16,789 nucleotides of DNA. Source: JBGPIT01 sp041485125. Its GTDB lineage: Bacteria > Desulfobacterota > Binatia > UTPRO1. The stretch is from assembly GCA_041485125.1 (NCBI GenBank), contig JBGPIT010000060.1:1-16789 (forward strand), given 5' to 3'. Made by a program: the position numbers and the translations under genes. The notes below the pieces were generated by a model. It was not told where the DNA came from. It ran no database searches and saw only the letters and a program-made list of their open reading frames with translations. Below, one piece after another: positions 5,894 to 11,059 of the stretch (position 1 is the first letter of the stretch; each line of letters starts with the position of its first letter).

Positions 5894-6755
5894 AATCCGT
5901 CCCAGTCTTCTTCTGCTGCCGCGCTTCCCACGCCTCGACCACGGCGAGCATGTCGTCCATCGACCACAGCCGGTCGGTCACTTTCGCTTCCATGGCCGGC
6001 GTGCAGCGCAGCGTCTTGTGAATCCGCACGAAGTTGTAGTGCATGAAGTAGATCGCGATCGCGTGCTGGTGGTTCTCGATCTTCTTTGAGAACGCGTTCG
6101 TCAGGCGCGTGAAGCGGCGCATGCCCATCCGCATCGAAAGGTTCTGGCGCTCGACGTACGACGTCGAGATGTGTTCGGCCTTCGGATAGCCGATGATCTC
6201 GTCCGTGCGCGTCCCGATGCAGGTAGGCGGGCTGTAGCGGCCTTCCTTGTCGACGCTCTCGCCGTAGAGCTTGATCAGCATCGCGTAGTCGATGTCGCGG
6301 CCGAACGCGTCGCGGACGGCGTTCAGGTACGCGCTGTGCCCGTCGGTGGTGAGCTGCACGCGGCCCTGGAGGCGGCTCGCCAGGTCGGTCATGAACTCGT
6401 ACGCGCAGCCCGCATCGCGCGTCCCGACATGGAAGGACGCGATCAGCTTCGTGTCGGCGCAGATCGCCGTCCAGGTCCACACCGAGCCGACACCAGGCGT
6501 GTCGCGCATCGACTCGGGGACGTTCTTCTGCTTGGCGTAGACGAAGGACCAGATTTCGTCGCACTGAACCCGCTTGCACGGCAGGTTCCGGAGCGTCGCG
6601 TCCTGGTACTCGCGGCAGGCCGTTCCGGCCTCGACGAGCAGTTTGGCCACCGTGTTCTTGCTGGCGCCGGTCAGCCGCGTGATAGAGCGGATGGAAACGC
6701 CCTCAACCATCAACGCGAGGATTTGTGCACGCTTGGCCCGGGTCAGCTTGTTCAT
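5886..6755 (-). CDS. IS1-family-like DDE transposase
   Basis: This 289-residue single-ORF transposase has an N-terminal helix-turn-helix (residues about 16-43, EGVSIRSITRLTGASKNTVAKLL). The DDE core has Asp66 in VQCDEIWSF, Asp138 in LTTDGHSAYL and Glu202 in STSYVERQNLSMRM. The tail NFVRIHKTLRCTPAMEA is typical of single-ORF proteins usually labelled IS1-family. I chose ATG 6755, where the HTH region begins; an in-frame extension to 6794 has no support. There is no Shine-Dalgarno site, but a TTGACT/TATAGT promoter would place the transcript start at this ATG. The protein runs in full without frameshift and its stop lies in the left terminal repeat, so it is probably functional. Confidence 0.9.
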   Translation of the reverse strand: MNKLTRAKRAQILALMVEGVSIRSITRLTGASKNTVAKLLVEAGTACREYQDATLRNLPCKRVQCDEIWSFVYAKQKNVPESMRDTPGVGSVWTWTAICADTKLIASFHVGTRDAGCAYEFMTDLASRLQGRVQLTTDGHSAYLNAVRDAFGRDIDYAMLIKLYGESVDKEGRYSPPTCIGTRTDEIIGYPKAEHISTSYVERQNLSMRMGMRRFTRLTNAFSKKIENHQHAIAIYFMHYNFVRIHKTLRCTPAMEAKVTDRLWSMDDMLAVVEAWEARQQKKTGTDSN

Positions 6756-6761
6756 GGGAAG

Positions 6762-6790
6762 ACTATAGCCCGGACTGCATGCGCAGTCAA
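6762..6790 (-). promoter_or_regulatory. Transposase promoter, probably leaderless
   Basis: On the minus strand TTGACT (6785-6790) and TATAGT (6762-6767) are separated by exactly 17 bases. Only six bases lie between the -10 and the ATG at 6755, so transcription should begin at or within the start codon. A palindrome GACTGC-ATGC-GCAGTC (6773-6788) covers the -35 edge and spacer and may be a repressor or transposase site (inference). Confidence 0.6.
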
Positions 6791-6795
6791 GCAAA

Positions 6796-6816
6796 TGCGT
6801 CAGTTTGGGTTCCGTC
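6796..6816. repeat. Internal transposon-end-like sequence
   Basis: TGCGTCAGTTTG at 6796-6807 matches TGGGTCAGTTTG of the left end (5882-5893) at 11 of 12 positions, in the same orientation. Both are followed by TCCGTC (6811-6816 and 5896-5901). The outermost GGTAG is not conserved, so it is probably a decayed or half end. It lies exactly between the transposase gene and the cargo genes. Confidence 0.5.
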
Positions 6817-6827
6817 GCCTTTTCGGG

Positions 6828-6855
6828 TTGACCCTCCTCGCGGTTGACTTATATG
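6828..6855 (+). promoter_or_regulatory. Candidate promoter of cargo operon
   Basis: TTGACC (6828-6833) and TATATG (6850-6855) with a 16-base spacer form a reasonable promoter on the plus strand. The -10 lies within an inverted repeat, TTGAC (6844-6848) and GTCAA (6855-6859) with a TTATAT centre, a possible site for the Xre-type regulator encoded downstream. The link is inferred from position. Confidence 0.4.
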
Positions 6856-6969
6856 TCAATTCACGATGCGATCAAGGCTGCATGCGGCGACGGTCGACTA
6901 GTCCGGTGGCCAAGCCCGAAGACTACCGGACGCTTCCCTTCCGACGTTGGCATTCGGAACGAGCGCACC

Positions 6970-7377
6970 ATGTACCTCTCTTCAAGGATTTACTCGTTGC
7001 TCCAGGGCGACGATGAACGGTGGTGGGGCGTGGCCCCCGATCTCGACCAATTCGTAGAGGGCAGGCTGTTGATGGTCAGGAAACCGCAGCACCGCACTGG
7101 GCCGACCTTTATCGCGGAGCTCTACGGGCGTGGCGCCGACCCTCGCGATATCTGGGAGCTGCGCCTTACAAAAATTCGGCCGGCGATCCGACTCTTCGGC
7201 GCCTTCGTCCAGAAGGACTACTTCGTTGCACTCACGTCGCGCTACAGACCCGATCTCAAGTTCCGTGAGGCGATGCGAGAATGCGGTGATGCGTGGGCGA
7301 AACTCTTTGGATCACTACCACGATGGAAAGGACGCTATCCCGATGCCTACCTATCCAACACCAAGTTTGTCCCTTGA
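6970..7377 (+). CDS. RelE/HigB-like putative toxin (cargo gene 1)
   Basis: This 135-residue protein is given a tentative RelE/HigB (Gp49-like) toxin call. The block DIWELRLTKIRPAIRLFGAF followed by KDYFVALTSRY (residues about 60-92) follows the pattern of this mRNA interferase fold, in which a WELR strand is followed by an R-x-x-x strand and a hydrophobic strand. The region after it (LPRWKGRYPDAYLSNT) is not typical, so divergence is high. Toxin-first order with an overlapping Xre gene is the HigBA arrangement. ATG 6970 was chosen; ATG 6853 is in frame but the added 39 residues look unlike protein. The stop lies 34 bases inside the next gene. It could also be an unrelated small protein. Confidence 0.6.
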   Translation: MYLSSRIYSLLQGDDERWWGVAPDLDQFVEGRLLMVRKPQHRTGPTFIAELYGRGADPRDIWELRLTKIRPAIRLFGAFVQKDYFVALTSRYRPDLKFREAMRECGDAWAKLFGSLPRWKGRYPDAYLSNTKFVP

Positions 7378-7846
7378 CGAGACCCCGATCTCGCGCCGGA
7401 CGTTGGTGTACTTCCGGCGGCGGCTCCAGCACGAGTTGCATGAGTTGGTAATCCGCGAGTTCGATCGTCAGGTTGACGAACACAATCTGACCAAGAAGAA
7501 GCTGGCAGAACGCCTCGGGCGCAATCCATCGCAGATCACCCGCTGGATGGCAGCGCCGGGCAACTTAGAATTCGACACGTTCTCCGACCTGATGGTGGGC
7601 ATGGGAATCGACCCCCGGGCGGCAGTCGCGCCGCTCCGCAGACCTGCGCCGGACGCGCAAGTGACGGTACACGATGCGGACATTGCGCAGAGTGTCGCCG
7701 CGATTGTTGACCGAGTAGCGCAGGGCGGGTCGGGGCTGAGATGGCTACCAACAGCTGCTCGGGATGCTGTCGGGCCGCCGCCCTGGGCGTGTGATGTTTC
7801 GCCTCAGACCAACATCAAGATACCGCGAGCGGAGCTGGTGCATTGA
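7343..7846 (+). CDS. Xre-type HTH regulator, putative antitoxin (cargo gene 2)
   Basis: This 167-residue protein has a clear helix-turn-helix at residues about 49-90 (LTKKKLAERLGRNPSQITRW, then GNLEFDTFSDLMVGMGIDP), as in the Xre/Cro family. N-terminal to it is a helical stretch rich in Arg and Glu. The C-terminal 75 residues, rich in Pro and Ala, have no recognised domain. It overlaps cargo gene 1 by 35 bases and its stop overlaps the next start (TTGA, 7843-7846), so three genes form one coupled operon. It probably binds DNA and may both repress the operon and neutralise the putative toxin. No clear Shine-Dalgarno site precedes ATG 7343, consistent with coupled translation. Confidence 0.75.
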   Translation: MPTYPTPSLSLDETPISRRTLVYFRRRLQHELHELVIREFDRQVDEHNLTKKKLAERLGRNPSQITRWMAAPGNLEFDTFSDLMVGMGIDPRAAVAPLRRPAPDAQVTVHDADIAQSVAAIVDRVAQGGSGLRWLPTAARDAVGPPPWACDVSPQTNIKIPRAELVH

Positions 7847-8565
7847 ACATCACCGCTATCTTGTCCGCGCAGGCGTTGCGGATGACCGAGATTCACAAAC
7901 CGATCTACGTTCCGGATTTGGTAGACGCGGTACAGAAGAAATACGGTTTCGTAAGGGTACCTACCACTCCTCAGGAAATGCTGCCGGCGGACGAGACCAC
8001 GCCACTCACATTCGTGCACGGGAAATTTGTGCACGAAGGTCGGATCATCGTTATCCAGAACATTCAGCTATTCCACCGCGCGATCGCCGTCGACAGTGGC
8101 TCGGCTAGTGAAGACTCGGGCATCGTTCTTGATGACTTGCTCAGCTGGACATCTGAGTTCGTCAGGCCAACGGCCAACCTTCCAAGGATGTACCTCACCC
8201 AGATGGAAGCGAAGCTCGATGGCAACTTCGGTTTTTCGTACGACCGGATGAGCCCCCTGCTGATGACGCTGGCGCGGATGATTGGAAGCTATGCGACCCT
8301 CGGCCCTGAAGGCGGCTTCCCGCCTGCGTTTCAGCTCGTCTCTATCGGCATGAAGATCAACCCTGCGCAGTATGTCCTGCCGTGCGAGCTAAAAATCGAG
8401 CGTCGGGCGAACCAGCTGTTCGAGTCGAATCTCTATTTCGTTCAGGCCCCGCTGATGACCGATCATGTACGGCAGCTGTTGGAAGAGTATGAAGCGGTGC
8501 TGAGGGAAGCAGCGCCGTCGCCTAGCGTTTCGCCCAGCGAGCCGCCGCCGCCTTCTTCGCGATAG
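7843..8565 (+). CDS. Unrecognised 240-aa protein (cargo gene 3)
   Basis: I do not recognise this family. The 240-residue protein starts at TTG, overlapping the Xre stop by four bases. It has a mixed alpha/beta look: an N-terminal helix, strands around VHGKFVHEGRIIVIQNIQLF (residues about 59-78), a middle helical segment, then QLVSIGMKINPAQYVLPCEL and a helix ending ...HVRQLLEEYEAVL near 225. The last 15 residues are Pro/Ser-rich and are read from DNA that also encodes the end of the convergent minus-strand gene. There is no signal peptide, transmembrane helix or obvious catalytic motif. As a third TA gene it could be a chaperone or accessory subunit, but nothing in the sequence shows a SecB-like fold, so the function is open. 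Confidence 0.75.
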   Translation: MNITAILSAQALRMTEIHKPIYVPDLVDAVQKKYGFVRVPTTPQEMLPADETTPLTFVHGKFVHEGRIIVIQNIQLFHRAIAVDSGSASEDSGIVLDDLLSWTSEFVRPTANLPRMYLTQMEAKLDGNFGFSYDRMSPLLMTLARMIGSYATLGPEGGFPPAFQLVSIGMKINPAQYVLPCELKIERRANQLFESNLYFVQAPLMTDHVRQLLEEYEAVLREAAPSPSVSPSEPPPPSSR

Positions 8566-8773
8566 CTGAGCGCTTCTTCGGGCTGAGCTTCGCGGCGCGC
8601 GCCTTGCCGCCCTTCTGACCGCCGAGGCGACCGAGCGCGACCGCTGCCGGGTTCTTCCCGTCGTCGGGCTGCTGGTCCTCTACCTGGCCGGTCGCGATGT
8701 CGCCGATGAGCTTCGCGAGCGCAATGGGATCGCGCGGGCGCTTCACGAGGCGTCCGCTTGAGCGGGCAGGCAT
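8522..8773 (-). CDS. Small basic KGG-motif protein
   Basis: This 83-residue, strongly basic protein ends ALGRLGGQKGGKARAAKLSP, then KKRSAIAKKAAAARWAKR. The GGxKGGxARAxxLSPxxRxxIAxxAAxxRW pattern is a recurrent bacterial small-protein motif (KGG-like), here after PIALAKLIGDIATGQVEDQQ. The function of such proteins is not established; nucleic-acid binding is plausible from charge. It converges on cargo gene 3 with 44 shared bases. Its ATG is only nine bases from the start of the divergent membrane-protein gene, and no Shine-Dalgarno site precedes it, so the start could lie further in. Confidence 0.7.
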   Translation of the reverse strand: MPARSSGRLVKRPRDPIALAKLIGDIATGQVEDQQPDDGKNPAAVALGRLGGQKGGKARAAKLSPKKRSAIAKKAAAARWAKR

Positions 8774-8782
8774 GGGGGGAGT

Positions 8783-9220
8783 ATGGCACAGCCGCAGATG
8801 GACGCACAGCAGTCAGAACCGACGAGGCGAGCGAGGATAGTCTCGATGCTCGTACGAAGGGGCATCAGTGCGCTCGGATGGAGCGGCGTCGCCTTCGTAC
8901 TCTACGGACTCGTCTCAGCATGGACCGGGCAGCCATGGCCTCCTCTCGAGAGGTTCGCAAACGCGGTTTCGTCGGGTCTGACGATTGCGGGCTGCATCGT
9001 AACAGCAGTGTCTATCTACTTCTTTTCTCCTACGCAGACTCAACCCGATGTCGAGAGCATCGCGTTCTTCGCACCGGCCGTGATCATCTCGGGGCTCGTT
9101 GCGCTTGGGGTGCTATTTTCGAAGGGAAACCTTCCGGTCACTGTCGTGAACGGGTTCGCGATCTTGGCGATCGCCGGCGGGCTATTCCGTATCCAACGGA
9201 ATCCGACGCCCGCAAACTGA
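8783..9220 (+). CDS. Four-helix membrane protein (last cargo gene)
   Basis: This 145-residue protein has four predicted membrane segments by hydrophobicity: about residues 29-47, 62-81, 93-113 and 119-136, after a polar N-terminus. No family is recognised. Its TGA stop (9218-9220) lies inside the right terminal repeat of the transposon, so its last residues (PAN) come from or border the repeat. A G-rich run (8774-8781) precedes ATG 8783 but very close; ATG 8798 and ATG 8846 are alternative starts. Whether it belongs functionally with the other cargo genes is unknown. Confidence 0.72.
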   Translation: MAQPQMDAQQSEPTRRARIVSMLVRRGISALGWSGVAFVLYGLVSAWTGQPWPPLERFANAVSSGLTIAGCIVTAVSIYFFSPTQTQPDVESIAFFAPAVIISGLVALGVLFSKGNLPVTVVNGFAILAIAGGLFRIQRNPTPAN

Positions 9221-9229
9221 CCCACTACC
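9213..9229. repeat. Right terminal inverted repeat
   Basis: CAAACTGACCCACTACC, exact reverse complement of 5877-5893. The stop codon of the membrane-protein gene (9218-9220) lies inside it, mirroring the transposase stop in the left repeat. Confidence 0.9.
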
Positions 9230-9237
9230 CGGCTGGG
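9230..9237. repeat. Target-site duplication, right copy
   Basis: CGGCTGGG immediately outside the right terminal repeat, identical to 5869-5876. Confidence 0.85.
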
Positions 9238-9317
9238 CGGCGGGCGGCACCCTTCCGCGCGAGCGTCTTGAAGGCGCTCACTGCGGCAGGTGCACCAGAC
9301 GCTCACGGTGCTCGGCC

Positions 9318-9586
9318 TGGCAACGCACCCGGACGAGACTTCGCGAGCAGCGGGTGAACGTCGACCTTCCAAAGGGGCCGGTAATCATCACGAAGAACGG
9401 GCGGCCCTGCGGCGCCCGCTTCCGTCGAGGGTGACGGGCGACGTGGAGGCTTTCCTCATCGCCCATCACAGGGGACTGGTGGCGCTTATCGATCGTGGTG
9501 GGGGGCAACGCGGCGGCCGGTCGCTCGATACGGTCGAGCGCGGAGTATCGCGGCGGGAGCGCAAGGCCAGGCGTCGCGCAGCGTGA
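9318..9586 (+). pseudogene. Frameshifted Phd-type antitoxin
   Basis: Two halves of a Phd-like antitoxin lie in different frames. In the frame of 9354 the sequence reads VNVDLPKGPVIITKNGRPCG, the GPVVITKNGRP hairpin of the family. In the frame ending at 9586 it continues GDVEAFLIAHHRGLVALIDR, then GGRSLDTVERGV, which matches the usual C-terminal toxin-binding segment ((L/V)EAFLLAHNPRF.ALIDR...). A frameshift near 9400-9420 separates them, and the normal N-terminus is not recognisable. No toxin gene follows before the next module. It is a dead antitoxin, or half of a degraded pair. Confidence 0.6.
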
Positions 9587-9730
9587 GATGCCCGACGGCG
9601 AGGTCGAGCAGACAGTGGAGTGCGCGATGACGACACGGTCCAGGCGTCTGCCCCCGAGACTCGACGTCGGGAGAAAAGTGCCGGAGCCGGAACGTTGACG
9701 TGAGAGGATCGCTGTGGCATCTTGCCAGCC

Positions 9731-10237
9731 ATGTCAAAGCAATCTGCCATCTCGGGCAATCCTCGCGTCGCTGCGAAGCAGCGAGCCCGCCGGCCGCTGC
9801 CGGACACCACGCTCGACGCGCCCCTTGCTCGCAGGCTGTCGCGGCAACTCGGGGTCGCGGTCACCAGCCCCGCTGATCTCCTTCGGCTCGCAACGGGCCG
9901 ACACCTCACGCTCGACGTCGTGCACGCCCTGCGCGCTCACGGCCTGCTCGCGTCCGAGATCTACCGCATCGTCATTCCGCAACGCACGTTGACCCATCGC
10001 CGCGCCACCGGCCAAAAGCACCTGAGCGCCGACGAGGCCGATCGGGCGGTGCGGCTGGCCCGGATCGCAGCGCTCGCCGAACACGCATTCGGCGAGCGCG
10101 ACCGCGCCCTGCACTGGTTGCGCAAGCCGAAACGGTTCCTCGAGGGTCGCACGCCGATCGACGTGCTGACGTCGTCGGAGGGTACGCGCCTCATCGAGGA
10201 AAAGCTCCTGCAACTCGAGCACGGCTTGGTCGCGTGA
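9731..10237 (+). CDS. Xre/ParS-type (DUF2384) antitoxin
   Basis: This 168-residue antitoxin belongs to the Xre-MbcA-ParS group that pairs with RES toxins. The N-terminal 30 residues are basic and disordered-looking. Residues about 60-110 form the Xre-like helical DNA-binding region (LTLDVVHALRAHGLLASEIY, then VIPQRTLTHRR). Residues 113-168 are the toxin-binding DUF2384 segment, with AEHAFGERDRALHWLRKPKR and FLEGRTPIDVLTSSEGTRLIEEKLLQLEHG. ATG 9731 was chosen; TTG 9722 is in frame. The stop overlaps the RES start as GTGA. It should repress the operon and block the RES active site. Confidence 0.92.
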   Translation: MSKQSAISGNPRVAAKQRARRPLPDTTLDAPLARRLSRQLGVAVTSPADLLRLATGRHLTLDVVHALRAHGLLASEIYRIVIPQRTLTHRRATGQKHLSADEADRAVRLARIAALAEHAFGERDRALHWLRKPKRFLEGRTPIDVLTSSEGTRLIEEKLLQLEHGLVA

Positions 10238-10713
10238 GTGTGCGCCTGTGGCGGGTCTCGCGCCACGTAGACCTCTCGGGAGCCGGCGGGCTCTCCGCCT
10301 CGGCGCGGTGGCACGCCCGCGGACGGCGCGTCGTTTACGGCGCCGAGAGCCCGGCGCTCGCCGTGCTCGAGGTGCTGGTGCATCTGGAGATCGATGCCTC
10401 CGATCATCCACGAGGGTACCACCTCGTCGAGATCCACGCCCCCGACGACGTGATGGACGTCGACCTGCGCGCCCTACGCAAAACTTGGCAGATTCGTGAA
10501 TTCGACACGCGGGCGCTCGGTGACGCCTGGCTCGCCGCCGGAGAGACACTGCTCCTGCGTGTGCCGTCTGCCGTCGTCCCCGGATCCTGGAACTACCTGA
10601 TCAACCCGGGCCATCCGAGGATGCGACGGGTCCGCATCGTCGCAACCACACCGGACCCTTTCGATCGGCGACTCCTTAGCGCGCGGCCGCGAAGTTCCCG
10701 CCGCCGTCGCTGA
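10234..10713 (+). CDS. RES-domain toxin (NAD+-degrading)
   Basis: This 159-residue RES-domain toxin shows the family signature at residues 23-51: SARWHARGRRVVYGAESPA, then LAVLEVLVHLE, with the conserved Arg, Tyr35 and Glu46. Later come LRVPSAVVPGSWNYLINPGHP (about 108-128, with the conserved Ser and Asn) and the terminal PFDRRLL. Characterised RES toxins deplete cellular NAD+ by hydrolysis or phosphorolysis. The GTG start overlaps the antitoxin stop. The normal domain ends near residue 148 and an 11-residue Arg/Ser tail follows, which may be run-on translation past the original stop. It looks intact. Confidence 0.93.
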   Translation: MSVRLWRVSRHVDLSGAGGLSASARWHARGRRVVYGAESPALAVLEVLVHLEIDASDHPRGYHLVEIHAPDDVMDVDLRALRKTWQIREFDTRALGDAWLAAGETLLLRVPSAVVPGSWNYLINPGHPRMRRVRIVATTPDPFDRRLLSARPRSSRRRR

Positions 10714-10759
10714 AGTCGCACGCGCGGTGGCGCTGGACGCGTCAGGCTCGCGGCGATTC

Positions 10760-10778
10760 CTCGCCGAGTTGCGGCGAG
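10760..10778 (+). other. Hairpin downstream of RES gene
   Basis: CTCGCCG (10760-10766) and CGGCGAG (10772-10778) form a perfect 7-bp stem with an AGTTG loop, 47 bases after the RES stop. No T-run follows, so it is not a standard intrinsic terminator, though such hairpins may still end or protect transcripts in high-GC genomes. Confidence 0.3.
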
Positions 10779-10797
10779 CCCGAGCAAGTAGGCATCC

Positions 10798-11010
10798 GTG
10801 AGCTGGCTCGCGCCGACGGACGTCTGGGCGCTCGAGCTCAAGGCGTCGCGAAACGTCGGCACGAGCGACCTGCGGGGCATGCGGGCATTCGCCGACTTTC
10901 ACGGCAAGTCCCGCACGCCGATCGTCCTCTATCTGGGCGACGTCAGGCGGCGCGTGGAGGGAATCGACGTGCTGCCGTGGCAGGATGGGCTGCGGGAGAT
11001 GGGCCTGTAG
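10798..11010 (+). pseudogene. 3' remnant of a DUF4143 AAA ATPase
   Basis: Seventy residues from a GTG read DVWALELKASRNVGTSDLRG, then MRAFADFHGKSRTPIVLYLG and GIDVLPWQDGLREMGL. This is the C-terminal, nuclease-like end of ATP-binding proteins with a DUF4143 domain (the E-x-K motif is ALELKAS). Full proteins are about 400 residues with an N-terminal AAA domain, none of which is present upstream. So this is the surviving 3' tail of a deleted gene. Its boundary just downstream of the RES gene suggests the TA pair replaced the missing part. Confidence 0.7.
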
Positions 11011-11059
11011 AAAGCGCCCGGGACACGATATCAATCGACGCGGTGAACCCAGGGTCCCA

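Larger units (their letters stand above)
5877..9229 (-). mobile_element. IS1-family-like transposon carrying cargo genes
   Basis: A complete 3353-bp element. GGTAGTGGGTCAGTTTG at 5877-5893 and its exact reverse complement at 9213-9229 are 17-bp perfect terminal inverted repeats. Outside them is a perfect 8-bp duplication, CGGCTGGG (5869-5876 and 9230-9237). The tips fit the GGnnnTG end pattern I recall for IS1-family elements. Inside are a DDE transposase (-), a three-gene cargo operon (+), a small basic protein (-) and a membrane protein (+). Ordinary IS1 elements are near 0.8-1.2 kb; longer members with passenger genes are known in some IS1 subgroups. Boundaries are seen directly; the family name rests on the transposase reading and the ends. 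Confidence 0.88.

Noticed and set aside
7843..8565. SecB-like chaperone as third gene of a toxin-antitoxin-chaperone system
   Set aside because: Gene order fits, but I cannot see SecB-like sequence features and the protein is longer than usual SecB-like chaperones; left as unknown.
320..10713. Integron gene-cassette array carrying TA modules
   Set aside because: The modules point in both directions and I found no attC-like sites (paired RYYYAAC/GTTRRRY with imperfect palindromes) between them.
10714..10797. Short frame reading VARAVALDASGSRRFLAELRRAR after the RES gene
   Set aside because: Looks protein-like but has no start, ends after about 30 codons and matches no family I know; too little to call.
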